Below, in pieces: positions 34,266 through 41,578 of a stretch of 64,000 nucleotides of DNA. Source of the DNA: Selenomonadales bacterium (GTDB taxonomy: Bacteria > Bacillota > Negativicutes > Sporomusales > UBA7701); contig JARKPR010000068.1 of the NCBI GenBank assembly GCA_029975165.1, forward strand, positions 56,868 through 120,867, written 5' to 3'. The position numbers and the translations under genes were made by a program. Position 1 is the stretch's first letter; every line of letters begins with the position of its first letter. The notes beneath the pieces are model-generated. The model saw only the letters and a program-made list of their open reading frames with translations. It did not search any database and had not been told where the DNA came from.

Positions 34266-34422
34266 GGAAGCCCACGTGTGGACCCGGAATATCATGCCGA
34301 TCGCCATTCCGAGGGGACGATACGGTTTCGATGACCACTCCGGCCGGACGGCGCGTCCGCCAGGCCCCGTTTTGCAGCACCGCCTGCCGGGCGTAGAGGG
34401 ATTGATTGTGTTCGGAACGCCA

Positions 34423-34455
34423 AAGGCCAAAGAATAACGCGTATTCTTTGGCCTT
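34423..34455. other. Perfect 14-bp inverted repeat, possible terminator
   Basis: AAGGCCAAAGAATA (34423-34436) and TATTCTTTGGCCTT (34442-34455) with a 5-nt loop lie between the convergent permease and lemA genes. There is no T-run on either side, so factor-independent termination is weak. The gap 34266-34500 otherwise holds nothing coding. Confidence 0.6.
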
Positions 34456-34500
34456 CGGCTTTCCAGTCAGTTCGTATTGAGTTGGTGATATCCGGGCTGT

Positions 34501-35052
34501 TTAGAATTTAACCTGGGGGACTTGTTGCGCGCCTTCGGCCGCGCGGAAGTATTCCTTGGGGCCGAAGCCGAGCATTCTGGCGTAAATGACGGTGGGGAAG
34601 GACTGGATCTTGGTATTGAAGACCTGCACCGCGTCGTTGTAATCCTTGCGCGCGACCGCCAGCCTGTTCTCGGTGCCGGCGAGTTCGTCCTGGAGGGCCC
34701 GGAAGTTTTGGTCCGTTTTAATGGTGGGATAGTTTTCGACGACCACTAATAACCGCGATAAGGCGCCGCTCAGTTGGTCATTGGCTTCGGCCTTCGCGGC
34801 CGGGCCTTGCGCACCGGCCAATTTGGCCCTGGCATCGGCAACCGACTGTATCACGGCCCGCTCCTGGGCGGCGGCGCCTTGGACGGTGGCCACGAGGTTG
34901 GGCACTAGGTCGGCGCGCCGTTGGAGCTGGTTTTCTACCTGCGACCATTTCCCGGTTACGTTTTCGTTAAGCGCCACCAGGCTGTTGTAGCCGCTGATGC
35001 CCATTACGACGAGCAGGGCGACGACAAGCCCGGCGATAATCAGACCTTTCAA
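34501..35052 (-). CDS. lemA: LemA family membrane protein
   Basis: A 183-residue protein. A single N-terminal membrane helix (KGLIIAGLVVALLVVMGISGY) is followed by the LemA coiled domain with NENVTGKWSQVENQLQRRADLVPNLVATVQGAAAQERAVIQSVADARAKL and the C-terminal VYARMLGFGPKEYFRAAEGAQQVPQVKF. LemA proteins are conserved, probably envelope-located, with no clear biochemical role. I place the start at TTG 35052, because GGAGGTG lies nine bases upstream and gives the family-typical (M)KGLIIAG. The in-frame ATG pair at 35070-35073 has no ribosome site. Confidence 0.88.
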   Translation of the reverse strand: MKGLIIAGLVVALLVVMGISGYNSLVALNENVTGKWSQVENQLQRRADLVPNLVATVQGAAAQERAVIQSVADARAKLAGAQGPAAKAEANDQLSGALSRLLVVVENYPTIKTDQNFRALQDELAGTENRLAVARKDYNDAVQVFNTKIQSFPTVIYARMLGFGPKEYFRAAEGAQQVPQVKF

Positions 35053-35119
35053 GATAAAACACCTCCGCATCATTTCGGGCGCATTGGCACAATTTGCTTA
35101 CAGGCGGGGCGGGTGCGCT

Positions 35120-35818
35120 CTAGTCCGCCCATTGGGCTGTCGGGTTGTCTTTGTCGAGGAAGAATACGTCCGTCCGGCAGCCGAGGGCGGCGGCGGCGGC
35201 GGCCAGTTCTTCGCGGGCGGCGAGGATGTCGGCTTTGTTGAGGTCGGCGAAGCCGTCGATGGGGAAGAATATGTCGCGGGAGTCGGCCTCGATTTTGGCT
35301 TTGTCGCCCTGCCGCCAGACCCAGCGGCGGGTGCGGACCTCAAGGCCGTCGGCGTAGACGATTTCGCCGGGAGGCACGTCTTCGGATACGGCGCTGCCGA
35401 AGGGGGTAAAGATGTCGCCGGGACGGCTGAGGCGGAGGTCGATGTCGCCGGTCATGCGGCCGAGGTCGTGGGCGCCGATGGGGAGGATGTGTTTGAGGGA
35501 GACGGCGTTGCCGAGGTCGACGACGGTGTTGATGCTGGGGATGTGGCCGGTTTTGAAGGCCCGGGTGTGGAGGGCTTCGACGGAGCTCATGAATTTGTTG
35601 GGGTTGAGGCCGAGTTTGCTGAAGGCGTCGCGCCAGACGGCGACGGCGGGGTGGCTTTTGACGCCGGCGGGGAAGCGGCCGGCCGCGCCGGCGAGGGCGG
35701 CGGCGAGCAGCTCGGTGACGGCGGGCTGGTCGCCGGCGGGGAAGCCTTTGGCGATGACGACGCCGAAGCAGGCGGCGGGAAAGAGGGCGAAGATGTCGGG
35801 GGCGACGGTGAATTTCAT
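35120..35818 (-). CDS. B3/B4 domain (phenylalanyl-tRNA synthetase beta-like) protein
   Basis: A 232-residue protein beginning MKFTVAPDIFALFPAACFGVVIAKGF. The WRDAFSKLGLNPNKFMSSVEALHTRAFKTGHIPSINTVVDLGNAVSLKHILPIGAHDLG stretch (about 62-118) is the B3/B4 editing-like fold found as stand-alone proteins. Such free domains may hydrolyse mischarged tRNA or bind modified amino acids, but roles are mostly unproven. The ATG at 35818 follows AAGGAGCTG. It sits upstream of lemA and downstream of the nitroreductase gene, 52 bases away, and may be co-transcribed with the latter. Confidence 0.82.
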   Translation of the reverse strand: MKFTVAPDIFALFPAACFGVVIAKGFPAGDQPAVTELLAAALAGAAGRFPAGVKSHPAVAVWRDAFSKLGLNPNKFMSSVEALHTRAFKTGHIPSINTVVDLGNAVSLKHILPIGAHDLGRMTGDIDLRLSRPGDIFTPFGSAVSEDVPPGEIVYADGLEVRTRRWVWRQGDKAKIEADSRDIFFPIDGFADLNKADILAAREELAAAAAALGCRTDVFFLDKDNPTAQWAD

Positions 35819-35870
35819 GGTTTCAGCTCCTTGGGATGGTGATATTTAAGGGCTTATCCGCGGCCGTAGC

Positions 35871-36374
35871 TTACCATTTTTCTTGGTGGATGCGCTTCTC
35901 GTCGTACCTGTCGGCCCGGGCCGGGGTTGCGGCCGGATGGCCGACGGCGACGACGGCGAAGGGGACGATGGCCGCGGGGATGGCGAAGATGCGGCGCAGG
36001 CCGGCGACCCGGTCGGGGATGGGGTGGACGCCGAGCCAGCACGTGCCGAGGCCGAGGGCGGCGGCGGCGATGAGGATGTTTTCGGTGGCGGCGGCGCAGT
36101 CCTGGACCCAGTAATCGACGGGGTATTTGCCGCGGGCGGGGTCGGCGCAGACGACGATGGCGACGGGGGCCTGCCTGAGCATGTGGGAGTAGGGATGGAT
36201 GCGGGTTATTTCTTCGCGGGCGGCCCGGTCGGTGACGACGATGAATTCCCACGGCCGCTCGTCGCCGGCCGAGGGGGCGGCCATGGCGGCGGCGAGCAGC
36301 TTGGCGACCGCTTCGTCGGCTACCGGCCGGTCGGCGTATTGGCGGACGCTGCGGCGGGTGAAGATGGCTTCCAT
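35871..36374 (-). CDS. Nitroreductase family protein
   Basis: A 167-residue FMN-dependent reductase: MEAIFTRRSVRQYADRPVADEAVAKLLAAAMAAPSAGDERPWEFIVV at the N-terminus (FMN-binding Arg and dimer loops) and LGLGTCWLGVHPIPDRVAGLRRIFAIP in the second half. Small members of this type reduce quinones or nitro compounds, or are degenerate. The ATG at 36374 has AAGGAGAG. Downstream it is followed by the B3/B4 gene. A specific substrate cannot be stated. Confidence 0.88.
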   Translation of the reverse strand: MEAIFTRRSVRQYADRPVADEAVAKLLAAAMAAPSAGDERPWEFIVVTDRAAREEITRIHPYSHMLRQAPVAIVVCADPARGKYPVDYWVQDCAAATENILIAAAALGLGTCWLGVHPIPDRVAGLRRIFAIPAAIVPFAVVAVGHPAATPARADRYDEKRIHQEKW

Positions 36375-36540
36375 TTCGATCTCTCCTTATACGGATGATA
36401 TTTCCTGATATTCGCTGCCGCTTGTTTATTCCCCTCTACGGGCGAGGCGCCGATTTCCCGGGAACATTATGCCCATTCGCGGCCCGGCCATGCGTGGGCA
36501 GCAGCGCGGCGGGGCAAACTACGACCGGAGGTGATCGCGC

Positions 36541-36675
36541 ATGGCTGACGGCAGCGAGAGCGGCGGCAAGAAGAAGGCGGCCGCCAACGGAGACGGGGCG
36601 CCGGCTTTGACGGAGGATGTGTTCGCGAAGCAGGAGCGGCTGTTCACCGCCGGCACCGGGGAGACGCCTTCGTAG
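36541..36675 (+). CDS. Small hypothetical protein of 44 residues
   Basis: A short frame begins with ATG at 36541 behind a textbook GGAGGTG site at 7-base spacing. It encodes a charged, Lys/Ala/Gly-rich peptide (MADGSESGGKKKAAANGDG...) ending LTEDVFAKQERLFTAGTGETPS. It is soluble, with no membrane segment or known motif. The strong ribosome site and charged composition support translation. No neighbour explains its role. Confidence 0.45.
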   Translation: MADGSESGGKKKAAANGDGAPALTEDVFAKQERLFTAGTGETPS

Positions 36676-36856
36676 GCGCGGGTAATTTTTCCAGGCCATT
36701 CCCGAGGTTAGGCGGCGCCGCGGTGGAGCAAAATAGCGGCGAGGGGGTTGATGCCGGCCGCGGCGTCTGCCGGGGTGCCGGGCGAGGCGGCGCCGGCGGG
36801 TTCCGGTTATCAACCCCTGCGGATGATATGTTCGCGTGCTGCGGACAAGGGGGTGA

Positions 36857-37006
36857 GTTTGTCTGGACGATGCCGTTTACGACAACAGGTACGATCACGC
36901 CGAGCCTGACCCGTACCCGGAGGAGGCGGCCCAGGCCAAGCTGCGGCGCCTGGAGCAGCTGGACATCCGGCCGGCGGTGACGGTGTACCGGGAGACGGAA
37001 GAATAG
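36857..37006 (+). pseudogene. Possible gene fragment (49 codons, no normal start)
   Basis: An open stretch after a stop codon at 36854 encodes LDDAVYDNRYDHAEPDPYPEEAAQAKLRRLEQLDIRPAVTVYRETEE. It has protein-like composition and plausible codon use but no ATG, GTG or TTG start (a CTG at 36863 is the only candidate). It may be the 3' remnant of a small gene, or a short gene with an atypical start. Homology is unrecognised. The 36676-36856 stretch upstream shows no coding signal. Confidence 0.25.
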
Positions 37007-37093
37007 GGTACGGGGACGCGGGTTGCAAAAGGCCCCGCCAGGCATGTCCGCGCGAAAAAACGGCGCCGACGGGGCAAAAAGCGCTTATTCCTA

Positions 37094-37188
37094 TTGACTT
37101 GCATCCTCCCGTATGATACATTTCTTGTAAGCCATATCAATTTTCTTTTCCTGTTGCAGTCTGTGTGTAAACACAGACGCTTTTTTTT
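37094..37188 (+). ncRNA. Candidate short RNA with promoter and terminator
   Basis: A -35-like TTGACT at 37094-37099 and a -10-like TACATT at 37117-37122 (17-bp spacing) are followed by about 60 A/T-rich bases without a reading frame. A strong terminator closes the unit, with GTCTGTGT / ACACAGAC arms (37159-37166, 37171-37178), a GTAA loop and eight T. The predicted RNA is about 37129-37188. The unit lies in a gene-poor region. It could instead be an aborted leader for the AsmA-like gene 217 bases downstream. Confidence 0.4.
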
Positions 37189-37285
37189 GCCCTGTCGTGA
37201 GGACCGCTCGACTCCGGCTCCGTGGCTCCAGAAGCACGCGGCGCGGGAGGAGCGGCGGCGGACGAAATTCCTGCCAGAGATTAAG

Positions 37286-37330
37286 GCCGTTCAGAAGCGT
37301 TCAGATACAGGGCGCACCGGAAGGTGCCCG
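37286..37330 (-). repeat. Decayed fragment of the structured repeat, copy H
   Basis: The sequence carries the family's left end in degraded form: a GGCCGTTCAGAAG-like outer arm, then CAGATACAGGGCGCACCGGAAG, matching the CAGATGC-AAGGCGCACCGGAAG left half of copies A and G. The right half is missing. It lies 75 bases upstream of the AsmA-like gene. 37189-37285 and 37331-37404 hold nothing else recognised. Confidence 0.6.
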
Positions 37331-37404
37331 GAATTATCAGGAAAAAGGATTATCGGCCTCCCGCCGCGTACTATAGTCTATAGTAAGCGGCGGGAGGTGT
37401 CTTT

Positions 37405-39051
37405 GTGTCCAAGAGTGTGTTGGCGGACAAGGGTGTCGCTGCGGTCAAGAATATTTTCGCGTCCAGGAGGGCGAGGATCGCCTTGGCGATTGTCCTGGCG
37501 GTGCTGATCGTTTTCGGTTTCTGGTGGAGTTCTTTCCTGGCGAAGATGGCGGCCGTCGCCCAGGCCCAGTTGGTGGCGAAGGCGAATGAGAGCATCAACG
37601 GCAAGGTGACGGTCGAGAGGGTGGAGTTCTCGGTCTTCGGGACGCTGGTGGCCGATAAGGTGACGGTGAGTGACCTCAAGGACGCGGTGGTCGGCAAGAG
37701 CGACCGGGTGTCGGTCCGCTTCGCGCTCGGCGATGTGCTGACCGGGCGGGCCGATCTGTCGGCGGTGAAGAGCGTTGCGCTGGAGAACGCGGCGGTGACG
37801 CTGGCCAGCGACGCGGAGGGCCGCTGGAACTGGCAGGATATGCTAAAGCCCCGCAAGGACGATAAGGTGGAGTTCCGCGGCACGGTGGCGGTGAAGCAGG
37901 GAACGCTGCTGGTGAGGACGGACGGCGGCGAGCGCACGCTGGAGGCGGTGAACGGCAGCGTGGATTTCGCCGGCTATCCGGCGCTGGCGTTCGATCTGAC
38001 GGCGAAGAGCGGCGCTACGCCGCTGGCGGTCAAGGGGTCGTGGGCCCAGGGCGGCGACGGCGAGGTGACGGTGAAGGCCGACCAGGCGGCGCTGGCCGAT
38101 CTGCCGCTGGGGCTGCTGGGGGCCGGTGAGCTGCAGTTGACGGGCGGCACGGCGAAGGACGTGACGGCGACGGTGAGCCAGAAGGCCGGCAAGCTGAGCC
38201 TGGCCGCCGCGGGGACGGTGGAGAAGCTGGCGGCGACGGTGTCCGGTTATAAGCTGACCGAGGGCACCGGCAAGGTGAGCATGGCCGGCGAGAAGGTGGT
38301 GCTGAAGGATGCGTCGGTGCTGGTGAACGGCCAGAAGCTGACGGCGGCCGGCAATGCTACTCTGGGCGAGGCCGGCCTGGCGCTGGATATGGAGCTGGCG
38401 GCGGCGGCGTTCGATATGTCGGCGCTGTCGACGCCGCTGCAGGGGCCGCTCGCGTTCCAGGCGAAGCTGACGGGCACGGCGGCCGAGCCGCAGGCCAGGG
38501 GGTCGTTCACGATCGCCAAGGGCAGCTTCGGGGCCATTTCGTTCTCGAACGGCAGCGGCAACTTCAGTTACGGCGGCGGGACGCTGACGCTGAGCGACAC
38601 GAAGGCGACCGCCTGGGACGGGAGGCTGGCCGTGCAGGGCGTGGTCGTGCCGGCGACGCAGCAGTACCGGATGACGGCGAGCGGCAGCGGCATGGACAGC
38701 GAGCTGCTGACCGAGAAGGATATCCGCGGCCGGGTAGATTTCGACGCGCGCTTGAGCGGCACTGGTTCGACCGGCGGCTATGCCGAGGGCGATTTCCGCA
38801 TGGGCGAGGGTTCGTTCTCGGGCATCCCCTTCCAGTCGCTGACCGGCGATTTCGTGAAGCAGGGCGAGCAGATGAGCTTCCGCAATATCGTGGTCAATAC
38901 GCTGGCCGGCTCTTTCCGGGCCGAGGGCACGTCCGAGGGGTCGATCGTCAGGCTGCGCCGCCTCGGCGAGGCGGTGGCGCCGCGCGAGGTGATCGAGAGG
39001 GCGGTGACCGATAAGGTCGGCGACCTGCGGAAGAAGCTGTTCGGAAAGTAA
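37405..39051 (+). CDS. AsmA/TamB-like membrane-anchored envelope protein
   Basis: A 548-residue protein: one N-terminal helix (about 22-42), then a long repetitive beta-rich domain. NGKVTVERVEFSVFGTLVADKVTVSDL...LENAAVTLASDAEGRWNWQDMLKP is typical of the AsmA N-terminal region. Repeated G-x-L-x-L/V-x-D strands to the end fit the beta-taco fold used to bridge lipids between membranes in diderm bacteria. The start is GTG 37405 behind GGGAGGTG. A perfect terminator follows. No Tam/Bam partner is near. A lipid-transfer role is inferred from family. Confidence 0.8.
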   Translation: MSKSVLADKGVAAVKNIFASRRARIALAIVLAVLIVFGFWWSSFLAKMAAVAQAQLVAKANESINGKVTVERVEFSVFGTLVADKVTVSDLKDAVVGKSDRVSVRFALGDVLTGRADLSAVKSVALENAAVTLASDAEGRWNWQDMLKPRKDDKVEFRGTVAVKQGTLLVRTDGGERTLEAVNGSVDFAGYPALAFDLTAKSGATPLAVKGSWAQGGDGEVTVKADQAALADLPLGLLGAGELQLTGGTAKDVTATVSQKAGKLSLAAAGTVEKLAATVSGYKLTEGTGKVSMAGEKVVLKDASVLVNGQKLTAAGNATLGEAGLALDMELAAAAFDMSALSTPLQGPLAFQAKLTGTAAEPQARGSFTIAKGSFGAISFSNGSGNFSYGGGTLTLSDTKATAWDGRLAVQGVVVPATQQYRMTASGSGMDSELLTEKDIRGRVDFDARLSGTGSTGGYAEGDFRMGEGSFSGIPFQSLTGDFVKQGEQMSFRNIVVNTLAGSFRAEGTSEGSIVRLRRLGEAVAPREVIERAVTDKVGDLRKKLFGK

Positions 39052-39065
39052 GGCTATATGGCATG

Positions 39066-39097
39066 AAAAGGCCCGCGAAAAGATTCGCGGGCCTTTT
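39066..39097. terminator. Intrinsic terminator after the AsmA-like gene
   Basis: Perfect 14-bp arms (AAAAGGCCCGCGAA at 39066-39079 and TTCGCGGGCCTTTT at 39084-39097) with an AAGA loop lie 15 bases after the stop codon. Confidence 0.92.
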
Positions 39098-39124
39098 GTA
39101 GTGCCTTTATCGGCAACCGGCGAG

Positions 39125-39243
39125 GTTGCCTAGAAAGGTCCAGATGCAAGGCGCACCGGAGGCTGACACCGGAAGCGTACACGGGACGTACGCTGAGGAT
39201 GGCAGCCGAGGAGCAACGAAGCAGATGGGCCTTTCTAGGCGAC
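39125..39243 (-). repeat. Structured dispersed repeat, copy C
   Basis: The outer arms GTTGCCTAGAAAGG (39125-39138) and CCTTTCTAGGCGAC (39230-39243) pair over 14 positions with one G-T. The AGATGCAAGGCG and GCAGATGG core segments are conserved. The inner stem is GGCTG / CAGCC with an AGCGTAC / GTACGCT tip, so both stems differ in sequence from copies A and B but still pair. It ends six bases before the YdcF-like stop codon. Confidence 0.88.
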
Positions 39244-39249
39244 CGCAGG

Positions 39250-39996
39250 CTAGTACCAGCGGGCGGCGGCGATGCCTATGTACTCCTTGAGGGCGACGGT
39301 CAGATTGTAGGTGGCGTAGGCGGAAGGCCAGAAGTCGGCGGGGTGGATTTCCCAGGCGATGTTTTCCTGGTAGTCGGCGGGGAAGGGCGTGACGGTTACG
39401 CCGGCTTTGCGGAACTGGCGGACGGACCGCTCCATATGGTAGGCCGAGGTGACGAGGATGGGCGCGGCGAGGCCGCGCTCTTTTAATATGGCGGCGGTGG
39501 CGGCGGCGTTTTCGGTGGTGTTGCGGCTGGCCGCTTCGACGATGATTTTGCCGGCCGGCACGCCGGCGCCGAGGAGGATGGAGCGGGCGATTTCGGCCTC
39601 GACGCCGCCGGTGGCGTAGACCTGGCCGCCGGAGACGAGGATGGGGACGCCGAGCTTATGGTAAAGCTGCAGGCCGGTGAGGAGGCGGTTGGCGGCCGAG
39701 CCGCCGAGATGGCCGCGGCTGTCCACGTTGGGGGTGTCGAGGGTGGCGCCGCCGCCGAGGACGACGATGACGTCGCCGCTGACGCTGGCGGGCGGGGTGT
39801 GGCGGGCCTCAAGCGACCGCATGAGGGGGCCGCTGACGATATGGACGCTGGTGAGGTAGAGCAGGACGGCGGCCAGCAGCGCGGCCCCGGCCGCTTTGCG
39901 GCGGCGGCGGCAGAACCAGGCGAGGACGAGCAGGGCGGCAATGAACAGGCCGGGCGGGAAAAGGACGGCGCTGTAGAGGAATTTGACGACGAACAT
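39250..39996 (-). CDS. YdcF/DUF218-type membrane protein
   Basis: A 248-residue protein. Two to three N-terminal helices (about 8-58) are followed by a DUF218 domain (DVIVVLGGGATLDTPNVDSRGHLGGSAANRLLTGLQLYHKLGVPILVSGG...AASRNTTENAAATAAILKERGLAAPILVTSAYHMERSVRQFRKAGVTVTPFPADYQ). This is the ElyC/SanA/YdcF architecture linked to cell-envelope homeostasis. ATG 39996 is four bases from the preceding ASCH gene's stop. Repeat copy C begins seven bases after the stop. Confidence 0.88.
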   Translation of the reverse strand: MFVVKFLYSAVLFPPGLFIAALLVLAWFCRRRRKAAGAALLAAVLLYLTSVHIVSGPLMRSLEARHTPPASVSGDVIVVLGGGATLDTPNVDSRGHLGGSAANRLLTGLQLYHKLGVPILVSGGQVYATGGVEAEIARSILLGAGVPAGKIIVEAASRNTTENAAATAAILKERGLAAPILVTSAYHMERSVRQFRKAGVTVTPFPADYQENIAWEIHPADFWPSAYATYNLTVALKEYIGIAAARWY

Positions 39997-40000
39997 GACG

Positions 40001-40351
40001 CTAGTCGCCGATGATTTCCGAGAAGCCGATGACGGTCACGTCGTCGTCTTCGGTGAGGTTTTTCTGGTAGATCTGCTCGAACAGGGCGATGAGTTCCTGG
40101 ACGTTTTTGATGTCGGGGTTCTGGTGGGCGAGGTCGTCTTTGGTGAGTTGGGAGAATTTTTTTACTTTGACCCGGTCGAGGAAGGCGGTGAAGAGTTTGC
40201 GTTTCGGGGCGTATTTCTTGCCGACGGTTATCCAGACGACGGAGTTCTCCAGGTAGACGCCGCTGAGGTCGCCCGGACGGATGGTGTAGTTCTTCTTGTG
40301 TTCGATCAGGAGCTTTTCGTGCAGTTCGGATTGGAAATTCAGCGCCAGCAT
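40001..40351 (-). CDS. ASCH-like RNA-binding domain protein
   Basis: A 116-residue protein. The KLLIEHKKNYTIRPGDLSGVYLENSVVWITVGKKY segment has the ASCH/PUA-like pattern of a Lys-x-x-T-x-R strand, followed by a strand with the VWITVGKKY type. ASCH domains bind RNA or modified nucleosides and are often near translation genes. The C-terminal half (LTKDDLAHQNPDIKNVQELIALFEQIYQKNLTEDDDVTVIGFSEI) completes a typical small ASCH protein. ATG 40351 follows AAGGGGAGGGG. It is likely co-transcribed with the YdcF-like gene. Confidence 0.7.
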   Translation of the reverse strand: MLALNFQSELHEKLLIEHKKNYTIRPGDLSGVYLENSVVWITVGKKYAPKRKLFTAFLDRVKVKKFSQLTKDDLAHQNPDIKNVQELIALFEQIYQKNLTEDDDVTVIGFSEIIGD

Positions 40352-40457
40352 CGGATTTCCCCTCCCCTTATGAAGGTTGTGTTGTTCTGGGTATTATTAT
40401 ATATCCATTATACACCATTCGCCCCGCCCGGTGAAGGGGGCGGGGCGGCCGCAGCGG

Positions 40458-41117
40458 CTAGTGGTGGGCGTGGCTTGTGTCAGTTTTGAGGATGTCCTCC
40501 AGTTTCGCGAGATCGGTTTTTACCCAGTCGGCGGCGTAGGCGGCCGCGGCGGCGTAAAAGTCCGCGTGCTTGTCGGCGAGCGCCGCGGCAAGCTGCGGCA
40601 GCCAGCGCGATAGGTGGTGCGCCAGGAAGCCGTACTGCCAATGGACCCAGTGGCGGGCCGATTCTTCGTCCCCCTGCTCGCGGGCGTCTTCTTCCTTCGT
40701 GGCCAGGTAGGCCATATAGGACAGCTCTAAGCCGACGTGATCGGGCGTGGCCGTATCCAGCAGGGGTTCGAAGGCGTCGACTTGCGTCAGGTCGAAGCCG
40801 GTCGTCATGTAGAATGATAAGACGTCTTTCATGGCCGGGCCGTCCGGGGGAGCGAACCGCTTGTTCGCGGCGTAGTCGAGGAGCGCCGACTCGGAAGCGG
40901 GAATATAGTTTTCCATTTTGGGCATAAAGAAGCAGTCGAAATATTGCTCTCTGATGCCGTCGATGAGGGCTTCGCTGTCGGTCGCCGGGCAGCCGGCCTC
41001 AAGCTTCAGCAGTTGCAGCTGCTTGGTCAGCGTAAGCGGATCGGGTTCCTGGATGAAGATGGCGGCGAGAAATTCGTATGTTTCGGCGCGGGACATAGCT
41101 TCCTTTTCGGTGTTCAT
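40458..41117 (-). CDS. TorD-family chaperone for a molybdo/tungsto-enzyme
   Basis: A 219-residue, helix-rich protein. The YFDCFFMPKMENYIPASESALL segment (about 54-76) is the signature of TorD/DmsD-like chaperones that insert molybdopterin cofactors and proofread twin-arginine export. The tail is His-rich (DTSHAHH). The start ATG 41117 has GGGAGGGG; ATG 41096 is a secondary option. The client reductase is not adjacent; the nearest molybdopterin-type enzyme in the window is AOR at 59-61 kb. It may serve a reductase elsewhere in the genome. Confidence 0.85.
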   Translation of the reverse strand: MNTEKEAMSRAETYEFLAAIFIQEPDPLTLTKQLQLLKLEAGCPATDSEALIDGIREQYFDCFFMPKMENYIPASESALLDYAANKRFAPPDGPAMKDVLSFYMTTGFDLTQVDAFEPLLDTATPDHVGLELSYMAYLATKEEDAREQGDEESARHWVHWQYGFLAHHLSRWLPQLAAALADKHADFYAAAAAYAADWVKTDLAKLEDILKTDTSHAHH

Positions 41118-41232
41118 AAAACCCCTCCCATACCTTGGTCGATAGACGCCCTTATATTAAGTTAGCATATATCGGGCGATAAAAGCAAACCGGAGATTTA
41201 TTCGGCGGGATGCCGGCCGGGAAAGCTATGGG

Positions 41233-41343
41233 TTGGCCGGGAACGAAGGGAAGGATGGCCAGTATCCGCCGGCAGCGACGGTCAGCCCGCCCCAGTACCT
41301 GGAGCAGTCGCTCGAGGTACTGGGGCGGCAAATGAGGGAGTGA
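41233..41343 (+). CDS. Possible 36-residue peptide or gene remnant
   Basis: An open frame from TTG 41233 encodes LAGNEGKDGQYPPAATVSPPQYLEQSLEVLGRQMRE and stops two bases before a strong terminator, as a real gene 3' end would. The frame stays open upstream of TTG without a better start. Within it lies an inverted repeat with 14-bp arms (CCGCCCCAGTACCT and AGGTACTGGGGCGG). The ribosome site is poor. It may be a remnant. 41118-41232 shows nothing else. Confidence 0.25.
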   Translation: MAGNEGKDGQYPPAATVSPPQYLEQSLEVLGRQMRE

Positions 41344-41344
41344 C

Positions 41345-41373
41345 AAAAATCCCGGGCGGGCCCGGGATTTTTT
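41345..41373 (+). terminator. Intrinsic terminator downstream of the 41.2-kb small frame
   Basis: AAATCCCGGGC and GCCCGGGATTT form an 11-bp stem with a two-base apex, flanked by A and T runs. It lies in an otherwise gene-poor gap, implying something is transcribed on the plus strand here. Confidence 0.8.
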
Positions 41374-41400
41374 GCGTGCAGTATGCTTGAGGTCGTTCAA

Positions 41401-41570
41401 AACCTGTCAGATGCAAGGCAACCGTGTTCGTAGCACTTGTTGGCTGCCGCTGTTTGCGGAGAATTATCTGCGACACGCAGGTTACTAAATCGCGCCGCGA
41501 CGCGTATTGGGGTGCGTACGCTAGCAAGCGCTTTGCGGAGCAAGGCCGCAGATGGGTGCTGCTGGGCGGC
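41401..41570 (-). repeat. Structured dispersed repeat, copy D (long, chimeric)
   Basis: The left end CAGATGCAAGGC and the right end GCCGCAGATGGG are conserved, and the central CGCGCCGCGACGCGTA...GTACGCTAGCAAGCGCTT block matches copies A, B and G. About 70 extra bases are inserted after the left end, so the element is roughly 170 bases long. The insert ends with CAGGTT, complementary to the AACCTG at 41401. The outermost arms are poor. It ends nine bases before the SDR stop codon. Confidence 0.72.
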
Positions 41571-41578
41571 CGGGGATG

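Noticed and set aside
41287..41327. A 14-bp-arm palindrome as a possible recombination site.
   Set aside because: It lies inside a possible short coding frame with an independent terminator after it, and no recombinase or second copy is seen.
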